Position numbers and translations under genes: made by a program. Under the pieces are notes generated by a model. That model had not been told where the DNA came from. It searched no databases and worked only from the letters and a program-made list of their open reading frames with translations. Below, in pieces: positions 52,773-59,542 of a DNA stretch of 59,542 nucleotides. Each line of letters begins with the position of its first letter. The first letter of the stretch is position 1. Source of the DNA: an uncultured Schlesneria sp. (GTDB taxonomy: Bacteria > Planctomycetota > Planctomycetia > Planctomycetales > Planctomycetaceae); the NCBI GenBank assembly GCA_903899985.1, contig CAIULL010000118.1, forward strand, positions 1 to 59,542, read 5' to 3'.

Positions 52773-53273
52773 ATGAGCGATTCGGGCATTCGAGTAGGAC
52801 TGGGGCACGACAGGCATCGACTGGTCCCGGGTCGTCCGTTGATCCTGGGGGGTGTGACGATCGAGTATGAATTCGGGCTTGACGGACACAGTGATGCTGA
52901 TGTCCTGCTGCATGCCGTCACGGATGCCATCCTCGGCGCTGCCGGACTGGGTGATATCGGTGAGTGGTTTCCGAATACCGATCCTCAATGGAGCAACGCC
53001 AACTCGGCTCATTTTCTGCTTGCCGCCGTCGATGAAGTGAGAAAGCGTGGCTGGGCGATCAGCAATCTCGATTGCACGATCCATGCCGAGCGACCCAAGC
53101 TGTCCCCTTACAAGCACTCGATTGCCGCGAGAATTGCAGACCTGTTGCGACTCGATGTCAGTCAAGTCAATGTCAAAGCCAAGACCGGCGAAAAAGTGGG
53201 ACCGATCGGACGACAGGAAGCGATCGATGCTGACGCCATCGTGTTGCTCGTTCGCAGCACGAATACCCCCTGA
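52773..53273 (+). CDS. ispF: 2-C-methyl-D-erythritol 2,4-cyclodiphosphate synthase
   Basis: Catalyses the fifth step of the MEP pathway to isoprenoid precursors. Zinc ligands are visible: Asp13 and His15 in GHDRHR and His47 in the GLDGHSDADVLLHA stretch. The family signature GAAGLGDIGEWFP also follows. C-terminal AKTGEKVG and DAIVLL stretches match the family. At 166 residues it is normal. It is divergent from the lipoprotein-like gene with 58 bases between. Only this MEP-pathway gene is in the window. Confidence 0.95.
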   Translation: MSDSGIRVGLGHDRHRLVPGRPLILGGVTIEYEFGLDGHSDADVLLHAVTDAILGAAGLGDIGEWFPNTDPQWSNANSAHFLLAAVDEVRKRGWAISNLDCTIHAERPKLSPYKHSIAARIADLLRLDVSQVNVKAKTGEKVGPIGRQEAIDADAIVLLVRSTNTP

Positions 53274-53450
53274 ACTTCGCTTTCCAACGTTCGTTGCGGC
53301 AAGCTGTCCAAATCCCTCTCGCAATACTCCTTTCCCCGCGCGGAAGGGTTCGATTCGATCGGATGGTTTGATACCATCACGCATGAGACTCAACATGGGA
53401 TAAACCCTTTCGATTGAGCGAGATATGTTTGAGTTGCGCGGCGGCGACGC

Positions 53451-53459
53451 AGGGAAGGG
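53451..53459 (+). promoter_or_regulatory. Ribosome binding site AGGGAAGGG deciding the permease start
   Basis: A purine-rich AGGGAAGGG lies 5 bases before GTG 53465, favouring it over the upstream TTG. Confidence 0.55.
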
Positions 53460-53464
53460 CATTT

Positions 53465-55081
53465 GTGGCAGTAACCTCGGCAAATACATTGAGTTCAACA
53501 TCCGATTCTCCGCGTGGCAAAAGTCAATGGGCACTCATCTGGACTGAGTTCTGTAAACGTCGGCTTGCTCTGGCCGCTGCCGCTTTGATTCTGGCATTGA
53601 TCACGACCAGCATTTTCGCTCCGGTCCTCGCAAACGCCCGGCCCATCTACTATTTCGGCTTTAACCGATTCGAGTACCAGGAAGCGGCCCGAACGTTGCG
53701 CGGGGCCTTGTCGCAGATGATCGAATCCCGTTCCGCCGACACCCCCACCGCCAATGTGGAGGCGTTTCTCAAAACCGTTCCTTTGCAAATCGATCTCATG
53801 GCACATGCGCTACCAGCAGAAAAAGGGGGACAGATTCGCGAACTGGGACAACAAATCCTTGCCGCCGTCAAATCGCCCGATCCACAACAAGGGACCGATG
53901 AACTGAAACGTCTGCAACAAGAAGTCCGGTCCAACTTCGATGCGAAGGACGTCTCGCTGGTCTCCCATGCCAACTGGCCAGTCCTGAACTCCCTCAGTGG
54001 TCTTGATATTGGTTTCCTCATCGCAAACGTGCTGTTCTTAACTCTCCCCATCTGGAACTGGCTCATTCGGCGTCTCGTGCCGTCGGATGGTGATCTTCGT
54101 CGTCGATGGTGCTTCATTGCAGTTCAGATTGGGTTGCCATTACTGGCTGGTGGTTTATGGTGGTGGTTCGTTCCGGCCCGAGTGGATCGGACGGACTATA
54201 AAAGCGGGGTCCTCGCTGCCGACCCGGAAGCGGCCAAGGCAACGGTTGTCTTCGATTCGGTCATCTGGCCCCCTATTGCTTATGGTTTGGATGAATATAA
54301 TCTCGCTGAAAAATCCGCTCCGCCTGTCTGGTATCCCGCTGCCTGGCGTCCCGTCGGAAAGGATGCCCCCGCCGCGCAGCAGGCGAATAATCGCTGGAGT
54401 GGTCCTCACTGGCTGGGGACTGACGAATCCGGACGTGACGTCCTTTGCCGCATGATCTGGGGTGGGCGAGTCAGTCTGTCCGTAGGACTTGTCGCCGTCG
54501 CCATCTATGTTTCAATCGGAATCTTTATCGGTTCGATTGCCGGTTATTTCCGTGGTATCTCTGATTTGATTATCTCGCGTCTGATCGAAGTCATGATCTG
54601 TTTTCCCACCTTCTTTCTGATCCTGACAATTGTGGCATTGGTCGGACAAAGCGTTCGTAACATCATGATCATCATTGGTCTCACAGGCTGGACCGGCATT
54701 GCCCGACTTGTCCGCGGTGAATTCTTGCGACTGGTCGATCAGGAATTCGTGATGGCTGGTAAAGCACTCGGTTATTCCCCCATGAGAATCATCTTTCGGC
54801 ATGTCCTTCCGAACGCGATGGCCCCCGTTCTCGTATCCGCCACATTTGGAATCGCCGGAGCCATCCTGACGGAAAGCGCCTTGTCCTTTCTTGGTCTGGG
54901 TATCTCGAAACCAACCCCGTCCTGGGGCGGTCTTCTGGCGGACGGGCGTGATGCGTTACAGCATGCCCCCTGGTTAATTCACTTTCCTGGTCTGGCAATT
55001 TTCCTCACCATTACCGCATACAATTTAATGGGCGAAGCACTACGAGATGCCTCTGATCCCCGTTTACGCGGATCGCGATAA
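53465..55081 (+). CDS. ABC transporter permease (DppC/OppC type) with extra N-terminal region
   Basis: An integral-membrane subunit that imports peptides or similar solutes. The C-terminal 220 residues show the DppC signature: LGTDESGRDVLCR, then helices, then the EAA loop around GKALGYSPMRIIFRHVLPNA, and LGLGISKPTPSWG near the end. A first helix (about residues 30-50) is followed by about 270 extra residues, with two further helices and a periplasmic-type stretch. I chose GTG 53465 because AGGGAAGGG (53451-53459) precedes it; an in-frame TTG at 53414 is less likely. No DppB, DppD or DppF gene is adjacent, so it is an orphan here. Confidence 0.85.
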   Translation: MAVTSANTLSSTSDSPRGKSQWALIWTEFCKRRLALAAAALILALITTSIFAPVLANARPIYYFGFNRFEYQEAARTLRGALSQMIESRSADTPTANVEAFLKTVPLQIDLMAHALPAEKGGQIRELGQQILAAVKSPDPQQGTDELKRLQQEVRSNFDAKDVSLVSHANWPVLNSLSGLDIGFLIANVLFLTLPIWNWLIRRLVPSDGDLRRRWCFIAVQIGLPLLAGGLWWWFVPARVDRTDYKSGVLAADPEAAKATVVFDSVIWPPIAYGLDEYNLAEKSAPPVWYPAAWRPVGKDAPAAQQANNRWSGPHWLGTDESGRDVLCRMIWGGRVSLSVGLVAVAIYVSIGIFIGSIAGYFRGISDLIISRLIEVMICFPTFFLILTIVALVGQSVRNIMIIIGLTGWTGIARLVRGEFLRLVDQEFVMAGKALGYSPMRIIFRHVLPNAMAPVLVSATFGIAGAILTESALSFLGLGISKPTPSWGGLLADGRDALQHAPWLIHFPGLAIFLTITAYNLMGEALRDASDPRLRGSR

Positions 55082-55119
55082 CGCAACTCGTGCGTTGTCA
55101 AACTTCTGAATTATGATCC

Positions 55120-55215
55120 TGTGCCACTGCTTCGGAGGTCTTCGCAGAAGCAGTGTCTTTTCGTTCTGCCGGTGAAAGAGCACTGCATGACCGAGGACGG
55201 TCATACAGTGGCACA
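55120..55215. repeat. MITE-like element R6, copy 2
   Basis: Same element as 11570-11667: termini TGTGCCACTGC and CAGTGGCACA, with matching internal blocks (AGTGTCTT, GAAAGAGCACTG, GGACGGTCAT). An additional outer pair CTTCTGAATTA/TAATTCAGAAG (55104-55114 and 55218-55228) extends the stem. It sits between the convergent permease and amidase genes and could terminate both. No coding capacity. Confidence 0.85.
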
Positions 55216-55248
55216 CTAATTCAGAAGATTGACGAAGCACGGATGTCT

Positions 55249-56640
55249 CTAAATCATCGGATGTTTCGTGTGCCAGTCTGTTTGTTGTTGATAGGCCATG
55301 GCGATGGCCAGAATGCGATTTTCGGCCATTGCACGGCCCGTGAATTCGATACCCGTTGGCAGTCCGCGTGCTCCAAATCCGTTCGGAATTGTTAACCCCG
55401 GCAGTCCCGCCACGTTTGCCGCTGCGGTTAATTCCGAAGAGACAAACCCGCGAGCCCATTCCGAAAACTTCTTGGTAATTGGTCCCGCTTCGGTGTTCAG
55501 AGTCGGAGTGACAACGGCGTCATAGTTTGCCATCAGACGGTCCATCGTCTGCTGAATCTTGACCCGAATTCTCATTGCATTGATGTAATCCTTTGCAGGG
55601 ATGACCAGATTTGAATAACCACCCCATCGGTCTTCAGGCGCGGCCAACTCCCACACATCACCGCTACTGATGAATTTCTCAAACGCAGCAGCCATTTCGC
55701 AGGAAATGATCGTTGACCCGACGATCGAATAGGGCATGTCCGGCAGCTCAATCGTCTCAACCGTCCCGATTTTTCGCAGGACCTCCAGAGTCTTCTCATA
55801 ATTATCGAAAACTTCTGCCTGGACTTCGTTCTTTTCCACTTTCAGCACGGCCATGCGGAATCCGCTTTGTGGGGCTGCCGCTTCAAACGACCAGGGAGAT
55901 GTAATGCTGGTCGCGTCATCGGGATCGGGGCCTGCGATCGCGTTTAAGACCAGGCCGCAGTCTTCTGCTGTTCGGCACATTGGCCCGATCTTATCCATGG
56001 TCCAACTGAGGGCCATCGCGCCATGCCGACTGACTCGACCGTAGGTCGGCCTGAGGCCCGCGATCCCGCAATAGCCGGAGGGGGTCACGATGGACCCCAT
56101 CGTCTCGGAACCGATCGCGAACGGGACCAGCCCCGCACCAACGGCCGACCCCGGTCCTGATGAGGAACCACCGGACCAGCAGGTTTTATCCCAGGGGTTC
56201 AGACCCGGTCCGGTAAAGCTGGCGTTTGCCTGCTTGTATCCAAACCCACCTGCCAGTTCGACCATCGCCAGCTTGGCACACAGCACCGCTCCTGCCTCTC
56301 TCAAGCGCACAATCACTGTCGCGTCATCGTCAATCATTCGCTCTTTCAGTGGAGCCGCGCCCCACGACGTTGCGATCCCTTTTGTGGCCAGCAGGTCTTT
56401 GACTCCGAATGGAATCCCGTGCAGTGCCCCGCGATCCTGACCACGACTCAGTTCCTCATCCGCTTTTTTGGCCTGTGCTAAGGCGACGTCCGTTGTGATC
56501 TGCACGACGGCATTGTATTCGGCACCGAATTGTTTGAGCCGGGCAAGAAACGACTCCGCCAGTTCGATGGCCGTAGTCTCACGTGAGCGGAGTCGACGAC
56601 CAAGTTCTTTGATTGAAACGAAAGCAACGGGTTCAGGCAT
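55249..56640 (-). CDS. Amidase-signature family hydrolase
   Basis: A 463-residue amide hydrolase. The Ser-cisSer-Lys triad is visible: Lys81 in PFGVKDL, the Ser run in SGGSSSGPGSAV (159-161), and nucleophile Ser183 in AIGSETMGSI. The fold continues with GLRPTYGRVSRHGAM. Length and motifs fit amidase-signature enzymes, which include GatA, indoleacetamide and nylon-type amidases. Lacking the GatB/GatC context, I do not call it GatA. No signal peptide. It converges on the permease gene across the R6 element, and its upstream side faces the R4 repeat pair. Confidence 0.88.
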   Translation of the reverse strand: MPEPVAFVSIKELGRRLRSRETTAIELAESFLARLKQFGAEYNAVVQITTDVALAQAKKADEELSRGQDRGALHGIPFGVKDLLATKGIATSWGAAPLKERMIDDDATVIVRLREAGAVLCAKLAMVELAGGFGYKQANASFTGPGLNPWDKTCWSGGSSSGPGSAVGAGLVPFAIGSETMGSIVTPSGYCGIAGLRPTYGRVSRHGAMALSWTMDKIGPMCRTAEDCGLVLNAIAGPDPDDATSITSPWSFEAAAPQSGFRMAVLKVEKNEVQAEVFDNYEKTLEVLRKIGTVETIELPDMPYSIVGSTIISCEMAAAFEKFISSGDVWELAAPEDRWGGYSNLVIPAKDYINAMRIRVKIQQTMDRLMANYDAVVTPTLNTEAGPITKKFSEWARGFVSSELTAAANVAGLPGLTIPNGFGARGLPTGIEFTGRAMAENRILAIAMAYQQQTDWHTKHPMI

Positions 56641-56792
56641 TGTGTTTTACCGTATGAGAAATTAATTGGTTCTATGTTGTGGTATCGGCATCGACCGCGC
56701 GGCTGGCCTGATAAAACAGTGTTCTTACTTGATGGCGTTTTGTTACACGAAAAAGAGACCATTTCAATCGGCGTCCAGGTACAAGGTCTTTT

Positions 56793-57048
56793 TGCCCAGA
56801 ATGGGCGATGGATACCAGCCCAGCGGCAAGCTCGTCTTCGAGCGCCGCCCTGGGATATCATCACAAAATCATCGGGTGCCCTGAAGGGGCACGGCAGTCC
56901 GTTCAAACTGACCGAAAAGGAATACATTTTAAGATCGACCGATTCCCATGCCCTTACAGGGCACTCTGTTTCATCGTACCGATACCCCAGGGCGGTGCTC
57001 GAAGACGTGCTTGCGCTGGGCTGATTTCCTCCGCCCTTAACAGGGCGT
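56793..57048. repeat. Large inverted repeat family R4 between divergent genes
   Basis: Two arms of about 105 bases (56793-56902 and 56944-57048) are imperfect inverted copies. Matching blocks include CAGCCCAGCG, GTCTTCGAGC, CCGCCCTGGG and the small hairpins GCCCTGAAGGGGC and GCCCTTACAGGGC. The unpaired centre is about 40 bases. The element fills most of the 535-base gap between the amidase and M50-HlyD genes (56641-57175); I see no other feature there. Short spurious frames in all six phases come from it. Confidence 0.8.
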
Positions 57049-57175
57049 AATTGCCATCGCGTTCTTTCTTCATTTCTCTTGATCTTCCGTATTCGTTGCG
57101 CGAAATCCAGTTGCGGCCAGCGACGAACGGACTCGATTTCGGTATTCTCCAGCATAACCTATTCGAACTCGAACC

Positions 57176-59356
57176 TTGGATTGTCCGGTGTCCATTCCGT
57201 GGCGAAAACGACCTGACTTGCAAATCACGCCTCCTCAACAGGGCCGTCGAAGTTGGGGCGTAAAAGATCCGGTGACTCTCAGTTATTACGAACTGCGAGA
57301 CGAAGAGTATTTCGTAATGAGTCAACTGGAACGCTCCGTCGACGCAGGCGAACTCTGTGCCGCGTTTGGAGAACGTTTCCGGCCACAAACTTTGGCTCCT
57401 GAAGAATTGAGTCGGTTTGTGGGGCAGTTGATCCAACAAGGATTGCTCGTTTCTCAGCAACTTGGCTATGGACGGGTGCTTGCGGCCAAGGTCGCGAATG
57501 CGACCAAAGCCAAACGCTGGTCGAAAATCTCGAATCTGCTGGCAATCCGTTTTCGTGGCTTTGATCCAGATAAGTTTCTCGGTTGGCTGGCGGCTCGGTG
57601 TGGCTGGTTGTTCTCGCCGTGGTTCTTGACCGCCGCCGGAATGTTGATCGTGTCGGCATTGGTGCTGGTCATCGTTCAGTTCGACCAATTGATCGCCAGG
57701 CTTCCCGAAGCCCGCAGTTGGCTGAGTGCACAGAACGTGGTGCTGATGGTCTGCATCCTGGCCTGCGTAAAGGTCCTGCACGAGATTGGTCACGGCCTCG
57801 CCTGCAAACGGTTCGGCGGCGAGTGCCACGAAATGGGACTGATGCTGCTGGTCTTCACTCCCTGCCTTTATTGCAACGTCAGCGATGTCTGGATGCTCAG
57901 CAGCAAATGGAAACGGATGGCGGTCAGCGCGGCAGGGATCGCCATCGAAGCCACGATTGCGGCCAGTTGCACATTCTTGTGGTGGTTCAGCGAACCAGGT
58001 TTGTTTCATTCGATCTGCTTGAATCTGATGATCGTCTGCAGCGTCAGCACGGTCCTCTTTAATGGCAATCCCCTGCTGAGGTACGATGGCTATTTTATAC
58101 TTTCTGACTGGCTGGAAATTCCCAATCTGTATCCGCAATCGGTTGCGGCGGTTCAAAGACGCCTGGCCAACTGGTACTTCGGCCTGAATCTCCCGATGTC
58201 GCGCCCCTTGTCGGCGCATCAGGAATGGGGACTGATCTCGTACGGAGTCATCTCGGCGACATATCGAACCTTTCTGACGCTGTCGATCCTGGGAGGGCTT
58301 TATTATTGGCTCAAACCTCATGGACTGGTCCCGTTCGTGCAAATGTTTGGAGCGATCACAATCATGCTGATGTTTGGCCTGCCCATCGTGAATTTGTTCC
58401 GCTGGGTGAAGGCTCCCGAGCAGCAAGCCAGCATTCAATGGTCCCAATTTCGTTTCAAAGCCGGCCTGACACTGCTGGCGCTGACGGTGATCATGTTTGT
58501 ACCACTCCCCACACGAGTCTCGACCACCGCAATCCTGGAACCAGAGAATGCGGCTCGGGTCTATGTTACCGCCGAAGGGACTCTGGTCGACAGCGTCAAA
58601 CCCGGCTCGAGGGTCGAGTCGAAGCAACAGCTTGCCAAGCTGGTTGACCCACGCCTCGAACGTGAACTGGCACGACTGGAAGGTGAAGTCGCCGAATACC
58701 GTGTCCGATTGGATCAGCTTGAACGACGTCGAATTAACGAGCCCGGCGTGGCAGTTCAGATTCCGATTGTTCGCGAATCGCTGCACGAAATGGAACAGCA
58801 ACTTCAGCGACGCAGTCAAGATGCCGAACGACTTGTCTTGCGAGCACCCCGTGCGGGGACCGTGATGCCCGTGCAACATCAGAGCCGATCGCCATCTGGA
58901 TCGTTGCCATACTGGTCGGTAACGCCACTGGACGAACGCAACCGAGGTTGTTTCCTGCGAGCCGGTACCACCGTCTGCCTTGTCGGTGATCCGTCTCAAT
59001 TGGAAGCCACGCTGGTGATTAATCAAGGTGATGTTCCTCTCGTTCGCGTCGGTCAGTCTGTTCGCCTCAGCCTGATCGAAGCTCCCGGCCAAACATTGAC
59101 AGGCGAAGTTGTCGAGCTCGCCGGACTCGATATCGATCTCATGTCAAACAGCCTGATTCGTCGCGCCAATCTCCCCACACGAATGACATCCTCTGGCATC
59201 ATCAAACCTGTCGGGACCTGGTATCAGGCACGAGTTCGCCTTTCGACACCACCTGATTCCCTCTTACCAGGAACCGTAGGTCACGCAAAAATCATCGTCG
59301 ATCCTCAGTCCCTGTTCTCGGGATTTCGCCGCTGGTTCGGCCGCACCTTCGGCTAA
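57176..59356 (+). CDS. M50-type site-2 protease fused to HlyD-like adaptor
   Basis: A 726-residue protein beginning at TTG 57176, with RKRPDLQI near the start. Residues about 35-105 form a small helical domain (YYELRDEEYFVMSQL) of the type linked to peptide-modification and export proteins. Six to seven membrane helices follow. HEIGH at 202-206 and NGNPLLRYDGYFILSDW (about 299-315) form the zinc site of an S2P-like M50 protease. From about residue 440 a HlyD-type segment follows: a coiled-coil hairpin (ELARLEGEVAEYRVRLDQLE), lipoyl-like strands, and a C-terminal beta domain. Such proteins are adaptors in type I-like or ABC export systems. Partner genes are probably outside the window. Confidence 0.85.
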   Translation: MDCPVSIPWRKRPDLQITPPQQGRRSWGVKDPVTLSYYELRDEEYFVMSQLERSVDAGELCAAFGERFRPQTLAPEELSRFVGQLIQQGLLVSQQLGYGRVLAAKVANATKAKRWSKISNLLAIRFRGFDPDKFLGWLAARCGWLFSPWFLTAAGMLIVSALVLVIVQFDQLIARLPEARSWLSAQNVVLMVCILACVKVLHEIGHGLACKRFGGECHEMGLMLLVFTPCLYCNVSDVWMLSSKWKRMAVSAAGIAIEATIAASCTFLWWFSEPGLFHSICLNLMIVCSVSTVLFNGNPLLRYDGYFILSDWLEIPNLYPQSVAAVQRRLANWYFGLNLPMSRPLSAHQEWGLISYGVISATYRTFLTLSILGGLYYWLKPHGLVPFVQMFGAITIMLMFGLPIVNLFRWVKAPEQQASIQWSQFRFKAGLTLLALTVIMFVPLPTRVSTTAILEPENAARVYVTAEGTLVDSVKPGSRVESKQQLAKLVDPRLERELARLEGEVAEYRVRLDQLERRRINEPGVAVQIPIVRESLHEMEQQLQRRSQDAERLVLRAPRAGTVMPVQHQSRSPSGSLPYWSVTPLDERNRGCFLRAGTTVCLVGDPSQLEATLVINQGDVPLVRVGQSVRLSLIEAPGQTLTGEVVELAGLDIDLMSNSLIRRANLPTRMTSSGIIKPVGTWYQARVRLSTPPDSLLPGTVGHAKIIVDPQSLFSGFRRWFGRTFG

Positions 59357-59376
59357 CCGTTCACATGGAAACGCAA

Positions 59377-59418
59377 CCCCACCGCCCCCGCGGCGGTGGT
59401 TAACGGGCCTTTGCCCTA
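59377..59418. repeat. Repeat family R1, single arm
   Basis: One 42-base arm (CCCCACCGCCCCCGCGGCGG... to TTTGCCCTA) matching 2654-2695. No partner arm follows within the next 120 bases. It begins 20 bases after the stop of the M50-HlyD gene. Confidence 0.85.
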
Positions 59419-59451
59419 GCGCCGAAAACTTCAAATTCAATCGGTCGCTTC

Positions 59452-59542
59452 GAAGAGGGGGTCGGGCGTTCAAATTTCAAAATTGGCCAACGAGCGTCCT
59501 GGCCATCAAAAGATCGCCTGATTGGCCAATTTTGAAATTTTA
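59452..59542. repeat. Repeat family R5, copy truncated by the window end
   Basis: GAAGAGGGGGTCGGGCGTTC continues to CAAAATTGGCCAA, matching the left arm at 38715-38749. AAATTTCAAAATTGGCCAA (59472-59490 region) recurs inverted as TTGGCCAATTTTGAAATTT at the very end. The outer GGGGTCGGG partner would lie just beyond the window. Confidence 0.8.

Noticed and set aside
55249-56640. GatA subunit of glutamyl-tRNA amidotransferase
   Set aside because: The amidase-signature triad is present, but no gatB or gatC is adjacent and the sequence does not clearly favour GatA over other amidases.
56954-59092. A 712-codon open frame on the minus strand
   Set aside because: It lies antisense to the M50-HlyD gene, has no recognisable domain or coherent hydrophobic pattern, and runs through the R4 repeat. 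It is a mirror of the codon bias of the real gene.
1-59542. tRNA, rRNA or riboswitch
   Set aside because: I scanned the large gaps by eye and found no cloverleaf, rRNA core or familiar riboswitch core; a covariance-model search could still find one.

Overview
The window looks like chromosome from a planctomycete (probably order Planctomycetales). The reasons are the gene families (secreted sulfatase, CehA/PHP metallohydrolase, paired von Willebrand factor A (VWA) membrane proteins, an M50 protease fused to a HlyD-type adaptor, LpxK, very large envelope proteins) and the abundance of short dispersed inverted repeats between genes. Codon use and GC look even throughout. I see no tRNA, rRNA, CRISPR array, integrase or complete insertion sequence. 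The taxonomic call is an inference from gene content.

Bases 1-14626 hold a minus-strand phage structural module, transcribed right to left: prohead protease with a scaffold-like extension, HK97-type major capsid protein, a possible decoration protein, two unknowns, head-tail connector, head closure, tail terminator, a gp10/gpG-type protein, tail tube, two overlapping tail-chaperone frames joined by a canonical A AAA AAC slippery site, a short tape measure, distal tail, tail hub, and two Ser/Cys-rich tail-tip proteins (the last cut by the window edge). Terminase and portal, normally directly upstream of the protease, are absent; that position is taken by a host-type PHP metallohydrolase. Host-type repeats sit in almost every large gap of the module. 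It is either a defective or domesticated prophage, or an element whose packaging genes lie elsewhere.

Bases 15060-19432 contain the PHP enzyme and then about 1.9 kb without a convincing gene. This gap has three arrays of strictly 10-bp tandem repeats, each followed by a conserved block of about 70 bp.

Bases 19433-37327 hold an M3 oligoendopeptidase, a DsbD-like disulfide reductase with two N-terminal domains, and an operon of two related giant envelope proteins (1114 and 2792 residues). The larger one looks like two ancestral secreted proteins fused end to end, each half carrying a pseudopilin (DUF1559)-like signature. A small trypsin-like protease follows.

Bases 37486-46385 hold housekeeping and envelope genes: isocitrate dehydrogenase, LpxK (with an in-frame repeat insertion), a PlsC-like acyltransferase, a sulfatase, three small unknowns including one with an AT-hook tail, a DCC-family protein and a second PHP protein.

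Bases 46534-59356 hold a probable three-gene minus-strand set (lipoprotein-like, BatA/VWA, VWA/GATase-like), ispF, an orphan DppC-type permease with a large insertion, an amidase, and the M50-HlyD fusion. At least six dispersed repeat families occur in the window; one lies inside two unrelated coding sequences, recalling the Rickettsia palindromic elements.
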